Below, one piece after another: positions 11,560-23,063 of a stretch of DNA of 64,000 bases. Location: positions 2,852,001 through 2,916,000 of the forward strand of contig JABELC010000003.1 in NCBI GenBank assembly GCA_028455995.1. Direction: 5' to 3'. The position numbers were made by a program, and so were the translations under genes. The notes below the pieces were generated by a model that worked only from the letters and a program-made list of their open reading frames with translations, was not told the DNA's origin and searched no databases. Position 1 is the stretch's first letter. Every line of letters begins with the position of its first letter. This stretch comes from Scleromitrula shiraiana (taxonomy: Eukaryota > Ascomycota > Leotiomycetes > Helotiales > Sclerotiniaceae).

Positions 11560-13392
11560 ATGGGGAGCCTTGGTATTGTTGTCACGGGCATCAAGCGCAT
11601 CTCTAGACATGCCCGAAAGTTCATTCGTGAAGTTGTTTATCCCGAGAAGGGGAATGATGTTGTCAAGTTACCTACCAGCGATGCTTCTATTCAAACCATT
11701 CACAAGACCACAAGCAATCAAGAATTATCGTCTCAAACTCAACCTAAAGAGCTCGATGAACTGAATTTCTCGCCACAGTCGTCTGAGAACCAGCCTCCGA
11801 GTTCTTCCCGCGCATTACAAGACTCCAGCAGCACCTCACTTTCTCCATCCAAGGCCGATGAAGAACAAATGTCTACCGAAACTCATCTTGAAACCTCTAT
11901 GAGTACCCCTCCGCCGGAATCTACTACTCATTCAACCTGCGGTACAGTATCGACATGCGAAGACGGCCAACAGGAGCCATTTGAGACGTTCAAACTCAAA
12001 GTTGTTCAGTTATGTCACGACATTGGCTTCGGAGAACCTTCGAAAGTGGAGCATCTGAAGGGTGGCAGTTTTAATAGAGTCATTGGCCTCTCATTTCCAT
12101 CTAAGGAGCATGACTTTATCCTTCGCATCCCTCGAAATTCTATGAACGCAGACCTATCAGAAGATATTAAAGGTCAAGTCGCAGTGCTTCGACATCTGGC
12201 ACAGCACATACCAGTTCCTTCTGTTGCGGCTTTTGACTCGGCTACCAACAACGCCATCGGACTCCCGTATGTCCTCCAACAAAGAATTTTGGGGACGAGT
12301 CTTGTTGAGATTTATCGGAATTTGCCCTTGAGTGAGAAGCTTGAGATAGTCAAACTCGTGGCCGATCTCGTTCTGAAGATGAGGACAATCAAGATCGATC
12401 AGCCCGGATATCTTGTTGCGGACTCTGACTTTCCCTCTAGCTCACATGGAATTATTGATCATCCAAATACAATCAAAGTTTTAGGATATCGAACTGCCAA
12501 AGAAGCAACTTCTGCTGATCACATACCCACTGTTGAGAAACAACCATTAACCTCGCTTCTTACAACACTATTTGAAATACGCAAGAGCTTTTGCAATGAA
12601 GATGATGATGCATTTGAGATTGCCAATTGGGAAGAGTTGCACAAGATTGCGGTACAGATGGAGAATGTCGGTCTGGTCCGTAAAGATGACAGCGAGTGTA
12701 TCATTTGGCACTGGGATTTTGCACTCCGTAATATTATGGTCGCCAAATTGCCTGCGAAACAATTCAGTGCAGATCCAATATCTAAAACCTGTGAGGCTGA
12801 GTCCGCAGATGAAAAGTGGGCTATCACTGGTATCCTAGACTGGGATGAAGCTTTATCAGTACCATCGATTATCACTAAGACGCCTCCTACATTTCTCTGG
12901 TTTGATGAGAGTGATCGAATTTCAAGATGGATTGGCAATAACGACATTCCTCCACAACGCAATCTCACCACCGATGAGCTTCTTCTTAAAGCTACCTACG
13001 AGCAAATCATGCAGCAATCAGATCCCACCTACATTGATGTTACTTATGGTCGAGGTGTTTGGATTCGACGATTGGCCGAGTATGCTCTTTACGATTTCAC
13101 GGTCTTTGATTGCTGGGAACGTTATACTGAGTTGGTTAAAGATTGGGAGGCACACTATGATTCCATCAAATCAGATCTAGTGGAGGCAAATGCTGACAGT
13201 GATGATGAGGATTCGTCTTCTGGTGAGGACGATGGTGATGATGGGGATTCGTCTTCTGATGATGAGGATGGGAGCGATAATGGTGATCAAAAGATGAGCG
13301 ATGATGATGCTATGGATGGGATTGATAATGGTGATCAAAAGATGAGCGATGATGATGCTATGGATGGGATTGAAGTTGAGTCAAGTACATGA
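11560..13392 (+). CDS. APH-type phosphotransferase family protein (kinase-like fold)
   Basis: A single exon of 610 residues. After a Ser-rich N-terminal 140 residues comes an aminoglycoside-phosphotransferase-like fold: a LKGGSFNRVIGL nucleotide loop, an FILRIPR strand with the lysine-equivalent region, a catalytic loop HWDFALRNIMV (H-x-D-x4-N) and the metal-binding ITGILDWDEA. Fungal members are abundant and their substrates are mostly unknown; they should not be read as antibiotic resistance. The C-terminal 70 residues are strongly acidic (Asp/Glu/Ser) and end in two identical 16-residue repeats. The start ATG lies at the end of a CT-rich leader. Confidence 0.85.
   Translation: MGSLGIVVTGIKRISRHARKFIREVVYPEKGNDVVKLPTSDASIQTIHKTTSNQELSSQTQPKELDELNFSPQSSENQPPSSSRALQDSSSTSLSPSKADEEQMSTETHLETSMSTPPPESTTHSTCGTVSTCEDGQQEPFETFKLKVVQLCHDIGFGEPSKVEHLKGGSFNRVIGLSFPSKEHDFILRIPRNSMNADLSEDIKGQVAVLRHLAQHIPVPSVAAFDSATNNAIGLPYVLQQRILGTSLVEIYRNLPLSEKLEIVKLVADLVLKMRTIKIDQPGYLVADSDFPSSSHGIIDHPNTIKVLGYRTAKEATSADHIPTVEKQPLTSLLTTLFEIRKSFCNEDDDAFEIANWEELHKIAVQMENVGLVRKDDSECIIWHWDFALRNIMVAKLPAKQFSADPISKTCEAESADEKWAITGILDWDEALSVPSIITKTPPTFLWFDESDRISRWIGNNDIPPQRNLTTDELLLKATYEQIMQQSDPTYIDVTYGRGVWIRRLAEYALYDFTVFDCWERYTELVKDWEAHYDSIKSDLVEANADSDDEDSSSGEDDGDDGDSSSDDEDGSDNGDQKMSDDDAMDGIDNGDQKMSDDDAMDGIEVESST
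13276..13371 (+). repeat. Perfect 48-bp tandem duplication inside the kinase gene
   Basis: Two adjacent identical 48-bp units, 13276-13323 and 13324-13371, each encoding the same 16 residues of the acidic tail (starting DNGDQKMSDDD). The unit is a multiple of three, so the frame is kept. Identity at synonymous sites suggests a recent duplication. Confidence 0.9.
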
Positions 13393-15036
13393 ACTGTTGA
13401 TTCAGATGTACACATAAAAAATATTAAGGTGTCGGAGGAGGGAGCAAATTGGATTGGATTGGATTTCGGATAGACCTATATGATACCCAATTATTGTTAG
13501 AGGGTAACAGAGAGCAATGTGCATACATTAGTATATAATATATAATAATATAGATATTTAATCACACACACAGAAAGTAATCATTAGTAATGCATATGTG
13601 AAGACAATTTTGAGCCGCATGACACTTCTTGGTCTATGTGAAATGAAGTGATTCAGAGAAATTTCTTCAAGTAGAAATCCGATCTTCATAGGCTACGTCT
13701 AATCTAATGATGCCGGCTATCACTCGAAATAATCTCTATGGGTCATATAAAAACTGTCAGAAAATGAAATATAATATATTTCGTATTATATTATTTATAT
13801 AGAATTTGATATATCGTCTTTAGTTTATACATATTTAATTCCTATCTGATCCAATCTAATTCTGTATCAGGCTAAGCAGCTAAGGAGACTATAAACTGTA
13901 ACCATAAGGGTACCGACCTCATTTTAGTGAGAAAATATGCTGTTATGCCGGCTACAATATTGTGTAATCCGCAGATCAACGTACGAATCACCTCGTCGTC
14001 GATATCTCGAGTAACGATATCAGATAGCCTACACGGTGCGACCAGTTAGTACAAAGAGCAGAATACACACGGGAAAATGTGGATAATCTTCCACCGCAAG
14101 AAGGTTGATGTAGAGTATTCTTGAGTTGCGTTTTCATTCATCAACTTAGTTGACTACACTTGCTTGGGCATAGTCGCTTGAGTAGGGAGAAGTATGCAAC
14201 CTACGAATGTCATCAACTTGGTGATAAGTAGCTTTGTTATAGAATCCAATGTGCTGGTGAGGTTGGCCTAGATTTATATGATTTAGATAGTTGTGTTACC
14301 AAAGTGTTTGGTTCTTTCTCCATTCTTAGCGTCCAATTCGTTACTACTATGCGCCCCAAGACTATTAGAGAAATAAATGAAATATTTGGTTGAGTTTACT
14401 TCGCGTAAGTTTGCTCATCTTGATAGTCTGCCAATAAAGAGCTTGTGACCATGTCAATATTATTTTAAGTTCCTCTTCTATCCTAGGTATTTGATGAATC
14501 ACTATAGCAATCTGAGAAACTTTTAACATAAGAAGACTAAACTAGAACATTTGGACGAATTAGCAAATAAGCTTCTAAAGAATAGATCTTTTTACAATTC
14601 AGTTAGTTAAAGAGGAATTATTCAATTATATTAATTATTCCATAGGTAATAACGTAACTGTGCCAGAAAATCACATAGCTCACAAAATCACAAAATCAAA
14701 GATGAAAGCAAGTCTATACATCATACCTCTTTTTGACTGAGATAAAAGAGCTATTCTAAAAAAGATGCTTTGAAATAGTATCTCATTTCCTATTCTGCGC
14801 CTACAAAATGCAATGTAAAGTATTGTAAAAAGAGCCCTTTATATCCTCCCAGAAGCTCCACAACACCAGACGTATCCTGAAAATTCCCCATAGACAATCT
14901 ACCATTTTCCCGTCCCACGCCCATGATGGCAAGAGAATCCTCCATTGAAAATTTAACTCCCTTTAGCACCAAATCTCCCATAAACTGTTCATAGCATCAT
15001 CATTTATTCATTATCATGAGCACCATCCACCATTGC
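13393..15036. other. Intergenic region
   Basis: About 1.6 kb of AT-rich sequence between two convergent genes. No open frame with a recognisable family, tRNA or other RNA gene was seen. Confidence 0.5.
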
Positions 15037-15357
15037 TTACTTACTTCCCTTGGGCTTCTTCCTATCCTTCTTCGTTTCGTTGGCCTTAGCAGCAGCCTTT
15101 TCCTCCTCAGCCTTCTTCTTCTTATCTGCCTCCTTTTGTCTCTTCTGCGCAAACTCGGCCTTGCTACTGCAGTACTTGCACTTCTCGGTATACAAATGAG
15201 CAACCTCAGACTTGCATCCTGGGCTTTTGCAAATCACCTGATGGGCCTTGCAGTATGCAATGGATTTGAGACCTCTGGCAGACGCAGTCTTGCCGTCATC
15301 GCAGTTACTCTTGAAGACCTTGACTCCGGGGCAGTGATGGTGGGTTCCGCCGGCCAT
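15037..15357 (-). CDS. Small Cys-rich / Lys-rich conserved-type protein
   Basis: A 106-residue intronless frame starting at an ATG in an AAAATGGC context. The first 65 residues carry eight cysteines, including C-x11-C spacings and a KCKYC pair, with several histidines (HHHC near the start), which suggests a metal-binding module. The last 40 residues are almost entirely Lys, Glu and Ala with a KKDRKKPKGSK end, predicted as a charged helix or nuclear/nucleolar tail. I do not recognise the family. The composition and regular codon use support a real gene. Confidence 0.7.
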   Translation of the reverse strand: MAGGTHHHCPGVKVFKSNCDDGKTASARGLKSIAYCKAHQVICKSPGCKSEVAHLYTEKCKYCSSKAEFAQKRQKEADKKKKAEEEKAAAKANETKKDRKKPKGSK

Positions 15358-16774
15358 TTTTGAGTTGAATTAAGTTTAGTGTTGAGTTTGAAGTTCTGAG
15401 ATGCTTGTTATTTTGTATTTCTAGATCGTGATGGAGGAGGATGGAGGAGGATAGAGAAATGGAGGATCAGAGAACTTTATTGTTCTAGATCGGAATGAAG
15501 AATGATAAGGAATAGAGAGTGGAAGTGATGATGAAAATTAGATGATGGGCTTACTGTTTAGAAGCACGAGAAAGCTCCGAATTGTGTGAGGAGGTAAAAG
15601 ATCTTGAAGACTCTTGTGTGGATTGTTTATTGATCTAGAGGACAGTTGTGATTCTCTTGAGGAGCGCAATTGTGTTGTTGACGAAAATCTTGAAGATGTT
15701 GAGTCTCGGAATCTGGATGATATTGTAAAGTAGAATGCTTTAGAGAAATCTGGGAGGGAAGAACTCTCAGAGCTCCTTTTATGCAAAACCAATACGGTAC
15801 ATCGCGACCTGCCTGTAAATGTGAATAACTGCAACAACAGGCGCCAGCGTCACGAATCGAACAAGTGAACAGTTGCCCATCGTTGAAAAACAGTGAATGA
15901 CTAGTTGGGACGATACTGTAGATACCGCAACATACGGGACCACCGTGATTGAATCATCCAACTAATTTATGTTTGCCGTCATTGGGGATCTCGTAAATAT
16001 GATCTACGGCATGATATGTGTGTGCAACAAGAGCTGAGGTTGGGGGAAATTCATTAGATGTTGCGGATTAGACGCAGCGTTTTGAGTGTATGGTAGATGG
16101 ATTGTATAGGTAATGTGACGAACTAACTTGTATTCACAGTGATTAAACATATTAAAACAATTTTCTATTCACAGAATTTGAATACTTTTTATGGTGAAAA
16201 TCAAATTAGATATGAATTAGGTGCAGCGTGTTGGTGTATAATAGATAATTTGCACAGGCGATATATCGAGCTAACTTGTATTCGCTGTGATTGTATATAC
16301 GGCTTTGGTCTTTCACTCACCGGACTTGAATATTTTCTTTGGTGAAAATCAAATCGAATATGGATTAGACATGACGTGTTGGATGTACGATAGATAAGTT
16401 GTACATGCAATGACGAACTATTCTGTATTCGCAGTGATCGTATATACGGAATAAAATATTCCATTCACAGTACTTGAACATTGTGTATAGTGAAAACCAA
16501 ATTAGATACGAATTAGATTTGGTACGGTATATATATGTATAATAAAAAAATATTATGTCCATTGCCAGCCTGCCTACCAACCACCAAAATATACAATACA
16601 ACACCCAACCATTTACAATCAATCGCGCGCTATATACTCCATCAATCTATAGATACCATGCGCCTTTAAGTCCGGATGTATACAAAAAAAAGAAAAGGTA
16701 CATATGTATGTATGTATGTATACATTATGTGCAAGTAAGTAACCCGTAATCACAATAATCCGCCAGAATCCAAC
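15358..16774. other. Intergenic region with internal near-repeats
   Basis: The first 400 bases are the GA-rich promoter or leader of the small Cys-rich gene. Between about 16060 and 16520 a unit of roughly 110-120 bp recurs about four times. Each copy carries an ACGAACTAACTTGTATTC-like core, then GTGATTGTATATA, a TATTTTTGGTGAAAATCAAAT segment and a GATATGAATTAG end. No gene is supported. Confidence 0.6.
16065..16530. repeat. Degenerate ~120-bp tandem repeat
   Basis: Recognisable repeated words in the same order: TGTATTCACAGTGATT / TGTATTCGCTGTGATTG / TGTATTCGCAGTGATCG, each followed about 30-40 bases later by GGTGAAAATCAAAT / GTGAAAACCAAAT and then ATATGAATTAG / ATATGGATTAG / ATACGAATTAG. 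Copies differ by many substitutions, so the array is old. Confidence 0.7.
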
Positions 16775-18672
16775 TCAGAAACCAGCAAACGTGGTATCTA
16801 CAACTTGCTTGCCACAAATTGCCTCCAACTGTGGAGCATCGAAATCAAATCTTGTCCAGTTTTTACCCACCACAGGAAACGCGCCCGCTCCTCCATTATT
16901 GGCTTCTCTTTCTAAGATGATAAATCTTAGACCTACTTCGGTGACTGTTACGGCGATACTAATCACGATCAAGATGATTACGATCCAAGTGATGGTGCTC
17001 ATTTTGGTGTCTGCGATGCTGTCACTTAGTACTTCTGCCAAGTCTAAAAAGACTCGGCATCTCTCATTGAGGGTCTTGATACGAGGACCGATTTCAAGAT
17101 ATTCACGAATCGCCTCGTAGAGTGGATGCAATGTAGGTTCCGAGTCCCAAAAGAAGTTAGGGACATCAAGAATATTAGACGCTTTTTCATTGTTAGTGAA
17201 ATTCCCGATGAATAGCTGGCACATATACTTACAAAGATTGACGTCCACTCTACTCTTGAAGAGGCGACCTAAAATCTTGAGGACTTCTGTTCGAGATAAA
17301 CCAAGCTGACCAGTCAAAGCTAAATGCTTTGGAACATGTTCTGCACTCATCATCGTTTGAGACATCCTCTCCTCGAAGAAACTCAACTTCGTGCTTTGAG
17401 CAATAGCATGGCTCATCGCCAATTTAATCATATGATCTCCACTCCTTAAAGTAATCATATCATTAAAGATTCGAGGACGATCAACGAATGGGCTATACTC
17501 GAAATGGAGCTCTTCAGTTTCAAAGTCATCTTCCTCTTGAGGTCGAGTAACAAGTGATACACCTGTATTATGTGCCGAAAATGTCAGATCCGCCAGAATA
17601 TCCTTTTCTTGATGCTCGGTGAAATTCCAGAACACTACAACTCCGTATGAGAAAACAAACATTTCGGCGAATGTCTTTGCATCAGGTGCGACCCGATTGG
17701 GGCTATCCGCTCTTTTGGCTTGCTGGAAGATGTGGGTTTCCTCTCTTTGTCTTCTGGCATCATCTTCTCTTTTTACTCTAGCCTCATCAGTTTCGTTACG
17801 AGGACTATCCTCCCCTCCCCTCACTCCATACGTATCGGTGTCTTCAAAATAACCTTCGTGGTAATCTCTGTTTTCGCTCCTCTCAATTTCCTCGTCCAAA
17901 ACAGCCTTACCACCAGGGCTCTTTAATACCGGACTACTCCTTATCCTAAACCCTTCTGTGCCTGGTAGTAATGGTAGATGGTATACTGTATAAAGACAAT
18001 CATCGTATAATTTCGTTTTTGCCCCATGCCTCTCCTTAACAAACGTTGCTGTGGCTTTTGTCTTATATGCTTGCGCTGTACAATATGCAGTGACTCTAGC
18101 CAACTCGTTTGCTCTTTTCGCTTTCGGTAACCGCTCCGCATAACTCTTCCCACGAATACCACCCCTTTTCTTCAAAACATCTCTCTCCGTATCGGTCAAA
18201 GGTCCAATATCCCCATCGAATCGCGGCCGACTCTCGGCACCAATTACTTCATCCGTCTCAGAATCATCCTTTTCCTCCACAGTCTCCGGAATTAAAACCA
18301 ATTTTTCACTAACTTTTGTACTTCGACCTGGCACATTCTGCTGGGCGACTCGTGCAGTTATTGGTCCGGTATTAGGGCGGCGCTGACCAGATAATGAAGG
18401 TCTTCGACCTGGTGGTCCTCGGGCTTGACCAGAAGGTATTTGAGAGGCATATTGTAAGACGTTATCGACCGATATGAATCGTGTTGGTGTTCGACCGGTT
18501 GTGCTAATAGGACTTGGTCTTTGTGATGTCGAAGGACGTTGTCGTTCTCGAGAATCAGTTACCTGCGAGTGTTAGAATATGATTAGAAGAATCGCGAAAT
18601 TAATTAATATCTCGTTGGTTTGTTTACCAAGACTGAAGGTCCTCGTTTTCCAGCGGCAGTTGGTGTCGCCAT
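16775..18672 (-). CDS. RMD1/DUF155-family membrane protein
   Basis: Three exons: 18672-18628, 18562-17233 and 17181-16775, 1,782 nt (593 residues). The DUF155 core shows the FVFSYGVVVFWNF strand, a LHFEYSPF segment and the SHAIAQSTKLSFFEERM helix. Two-thirds through lies VPNFFWDSEPTLHPLY, typical of the family, and a single transmembrane helix (WIVIILIVISIAVTVTEV) sits near the C-terminus. Yeast Rmd1 and Rmd8 belong here; mammalian RMND1 is a mitochondrial relative. The long N-terminal region (about 200 residues, basic and polar) makes this closer in size to Rmd8. The 51-bp intron at 17182-17232 has no stop and a length divisible by three, so it is easily missed. Removing it restores the conserved spacing. 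Confidence 0.85.
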
Positions 18673-20160
18673 GGGTGATTCCTTCTGTAGGTTTTGCAAC
18701 CTCTGCTGGCTTCGAAGTCACCTTGGAATAACCCTTTCTTGGGAATATAAATTGCTATCCTATTTATCTCATGGTATGAAGTTATAATTAAGTTATCGCA
18801 CTATGAGATTGAAGGTTTAATGTACATGTGAAGATTAAAGTTTATCTCTTCTTCAAGTTTCCGCTGTTTGCATTTAGCACAGATTAATACAAGGATGTGG
18901 GGAAAACGTCATTGCCAAAAAAGGTTAAGCTGATGCTTTCTAACCGCTAATCCCACCTAGGTAATTGACCAATTACTTCCAACAAAGTCCTGAATTACCT
19001 AGAACTACTCTAGTCGATTTATTTCTGAACGTCTGTCAAGAATCCAGACATTGAGAATTACAAGTGTTTTCTTCACCAAAGCAGTTCTAGTTATCTGCTC
19101 AAAATATAAGCATTGGAATATTAATACATTCGATTATACATAAACTGAAGACATTCAGGGTTTCGATACCATGTGTTATTCGTACCATACTGAGTACACT
19201 TTCTATTCATGCATGCCACACGGGGCAAGACACGGCCATCTAATCCCTGGCTGTCAAACTCGCAGACGGGAAATCCTAAAACATTAGTCATTAGTCCTCC
19301 CTCGGGTTATCTGAATCTTGGCCATCACTGCGACTTGTGATATATTAGAAGCTATTCCCATCTCCAACGATCATAAGTATACTTATCAGTTGAAGCGTTA
19401 GGGGTACATTTTCCCTCACTCCACTCCACCTGAGTTCCCTCCTCTTTATATTCATTGCAGATTAAGCAACTATAATATCAGATAGTGCATTCAAAAGTCG
19501 AGAGCTTAACCCATTGAGTTGTCTAATTCAATCTCGAACAATCAGAATGTTTACATGTTCGATTTCAAATCAAACAATACCTTTGAATCTTTAAAGTATT
19601 CTTATGTTCAGTTTCAAATCGAACAATTAATTCATCGCATTACTCATACAAAAACTAAACATTTAGAAATTAAATTTTATCTAACAGTATCATGATCCAT
19701 GAATTAGCACTCTACTCAAAGAAAGATGATCCGTCCCGTCAACTATAGCAATTACTCTCCTAGCACAACTACCACTACTAGAGACTCCTACAGCTCTCCA
19801 TCTTATACAAATATGTTTAATGCAAGCAACTCGCATAATATCACACATGCACACACAACACAGAGACACGGACATCCGAACTAGAAAACGGATACGTACT
19901 TAGAGTAAGTACATGGAACAGCGGGCATATTCGTATTCGTGATACGTTTTACGACCGATCAAGTGGTTTTATATGGGGACAATATTTTTATGTGGAAGTT
20001 GATTCTTCTAATGAAGTATGACGCTATCTAGACGAGGGATGTAATGATTCGTTTGGATATGCGAAAGTTGGTGTTCTTGATAACTACATTTTCTATTCTA
20101 CTAATGTACAATCTAATTACGCCGGTTTCCTTTCCGAGCAATCAGGTAAACAACACCGCA
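18673..20160. other. AT-rich intergenic region
   Basis: Between the 5' end of the RMD1-like gene and the 3' end of the membrane-protein gene. It contains a short stretch of the ATTCAAA/TTCAAATC repeat family (about 19540-19680). Open frames at the right edge are antisense to the membrane-protein gene. No gene supported. Confidence 0.5.
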
Positions 20161-21397
20161 CTAGACCTTCCTACTTCCCACCTGTCCCCCTTCCTCCCCT
20201 CCTGCCTCCAGATCCGGCGTCATATCCCCGCTCGTTCTCGACCCCACCCTCGTCGTCCTCGTAGTCGCCGTATCCCCCTCCAACTCCGCAAACATCTCCT
20301 CCTCACCCATAACTCTCCATTCTCCCCGCCACCCCCTCAACCATTTCCATCTTCCCATCCCATGCACACCCATCTCTACTCCCTCCTTCCTACTCGGCAG
20401 GCCTCCCTCTCCCGGCCTCCCTAAATCCCCCGGTCTCATCGTCCCGTTCGGAACAATAAATCGCCTATCCACCCTCATAATGGCATAGAGCCATACAACC
20501 ACTATTTCAATTGTAAAATCGAAGATATAGAAACAGGCTTTACTATGATACCAGGCTGGGTTATCACTCGGTCGTACAAGATATGTTATTCCCGCGCGGA
20601 AACAGGCACCCAGTGAAAGGAGGATAGAAGTGAACAGTACGAGACGAATTTTCGTACGAAAGCGACCTGTGCCGAATTTTTCGATTCTTTGTTGGTTGTT
20701 TGATTCTTTCGTTATTGTTGATATAGAGGAATGCAACGTTGGGAGTAATAAGCGTAGAGCGAGAAGAGGAATAGGAATGAAAGCAATAACGGCATAATAG
20801 GTTGAGATCACAATTTGAACATCCCTATCCCTCTTCAAAACCCTCGTATCCAATGTAAAGTAACTGTCAACCGTAACCGTAGTACTAGTAATTAAGCCTG
20901 CGAACAGCGAGACGTATGCCACTCTAAAACACCATCGTATGCAAGGATGCCATGCCCAAGTTGGATGATATGCTCGCAGTATCCTCGAAGTAAAGATAAG
21001 ATTGATGAGGAAAAGGAGGATAGTTCCTGCGTTGACGAAAATCTGGGCTGCGAGGGCGAGACGGATGTTGGCTGGGTAGCAAGACCAGGTTATTCGAAGT
21101 ATACAGGTTATGACGCGGGATACGGAAAACCCGAATAGCATGCCGGACATGATGAATTTTTGGTGACGGGAAAAATTGGTGCGAAGGATGGTTATATGTA
21201 TCGAAGCGCCAATGAGGAATAGAAGTAGGAATATTGAGGAGATGGGGATATCGGGTATTGGAGTGGGGATTAGACCTAGGCCTGCATGTTGGGGTGGGTA
21301 TGGTGGTAACATCTACATAAATCGTTAGTTGGGCTTTTACGGAAGGCATTTGCTTCGTAAATATGTGAAGATAGATGGAAAGAATACTAACCTCCAT
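20161..21397 (-). CDS. Seven-helix fungal membrane protein (DUF3112-like)
   Basis: The main exon (21312-20161) encodes about 383 residues with seven hydrophobic segments of 20 or more residues in the first 290, followed by a Gly/Arg/Glu-rich cytoplasmic tail. A short upstream exon, ATG-GAG at 21397-21392, is inferred from a GTTAGT donor, a CTAAC branch site and a GTAG acceptor that lands exactly on a second ATG. Translation from 21312 alone is equally possible. Segments such as SCYPANIRLALAAQIFVNAG and an LIFTSRILRAYHP helix end match what I recall of the DUF3112 family, whose function is unknown. A transporter or receptor role is not established. Confidence 0.75.
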
Positions 21398-23063
21398 TAT
21401 GTCTGTCTATCTCTCTACTATGAAGTCGAAGAGAGTTGTAATCTGGAAGTGAATTTGTTGTACGATGATGATAAATCTGAAGAGAACATATAGGTTTCAA
21501 AAGATGTAATGATGCAGTATCCTTTCAACCTACAGATAATTTGATATATCTGCATAACCTGCTATAGTAAAACGGTTGTTCTCTCAAGCCAATACACTCA
21601 ACATCTCCTCACTTGATGATATCAGATATTAAATTTATGAATCTTATCATAATCAGTCTTATTGAAACTGTGATAAGGATCAAGAAAAAAAAGATCGAAA
21701 AAGATTTATAAGAATTATCCGGAATCCAATAGATATAAGTGACACTACTAATATCAAATCAAATGAAATGAAATCAATAAATATTAAAAACAGAAAAAGC
21801 TGCAGTCCTTGTCATCCATCATAAACACCACATGTTATACAAAAAAAACTATCAAGAAGCAGATTTGAGCCCCTTGTCATGTCTCTGGACTTAATCACCA
21901 CTTCCAGAGCCCGAAAGGCCGAAAATTCTATCCAACAGGATAATCATGATAATGATCACAAATCAATAAAACAAACGCTGTGATAAAACTGGACCTAATT
22001 CACTAAAATTCCATTATGATGAATATCTCTGGACAAAGAAACCCCCATTCCATTCCATACTCCATCGGGACGGAACTTCGCTTATATTCAAGCACCGATT
22101 ATAGATTGTGAGTGACCGATGCCGATGCTTATATCTACTTCTTTCATATGGGATTGGCTGGATATGTGCTTTTCTCCTTTATTTGATGCTGATGCTGATC
22201 CACCGTTTATAGAACAGGGGGTAGTAAGATCCCGATGTACCGATGTCGGTAGCTATAAAAGGTGACGAAGCAAGAAACTGCGAAGCTGGGTGCATTCCGC
22301 AATGATTGGAGAGAAAGCTCGCAAAAATCAAGTGGTATTGGGCACTTAATGGCCTAAAATTTCAATTTTCGTGAGAAGGCTTATTTGGTGCGAGGATGAA
22401 CGCGTGTTGTGTATGCTCGGAAGACTGGGAATGGACGTTTGTACGATGTGGAATATGCAGGTTGCCGGTAGGGAGGAGTAGGCGGAGTGAGGACGGTGGA
22501 TATGTAGAGCAGGCATGAGCGAGGGTTGTAAGCTTTTCGGCAGGTTGTTTCATATATGTATATAAGTTGAAGGCCTGAATTCGTTGAGTGATTTGGTAAA
22601 GATATTGAGGGGTTGTTCTTTGATGTGTATAGATAAGAGCTCTGATTATTTCATGTCGGATTGAATAATTGAATATGTAATACCTTGAATGTTTGATGTT
22701 GAATTGGATAGTATAGTAGTCTAATTGTTCATTATTGAAATGTAAAATATAAAAATCAGATTGTTCAATATCGAATTGGAAGATAACAACATATCAGAAT
22801 CAATTCAGACATGTTCTAGCGCAAGTACTGTACATATGAGCCGTGTAACGTAATACTTGGCCCCTAGTTTATATATCTTCATTTCTTATCTTTTCTATAG
22901 AGCATTGCATGAAAAGCAGATTTACATACATACAAATACAAACATGTTTTAAATATCCAGGAAGGAAACAACAAGACAAGAGGTAGAAAAAGCATGAAAG
23001 GGATATATTGCGAAATCAAACAAAACCAAGTAAACTTCAATTCTTATCTTATCCTACTCAATA
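21398..23063. other. Intergenic region
   Basis: Divergent/tail spacing between the membrane-protein promoter and the 3' end of CCC2. AT-rich, with one patch of the TTGAATG/ATTGAAAT repeat family (about 22655-22790). No gene supported. Confidence 0.5.

Noticed and set aside
20924..21397. Frame starting at 21397 that runs unspliced through the membrane-protein gene
   Set aside because: Only ATG-GAG is used before a good GTTAGT donor; the rest is intron and an alternative frame without membrane segments.
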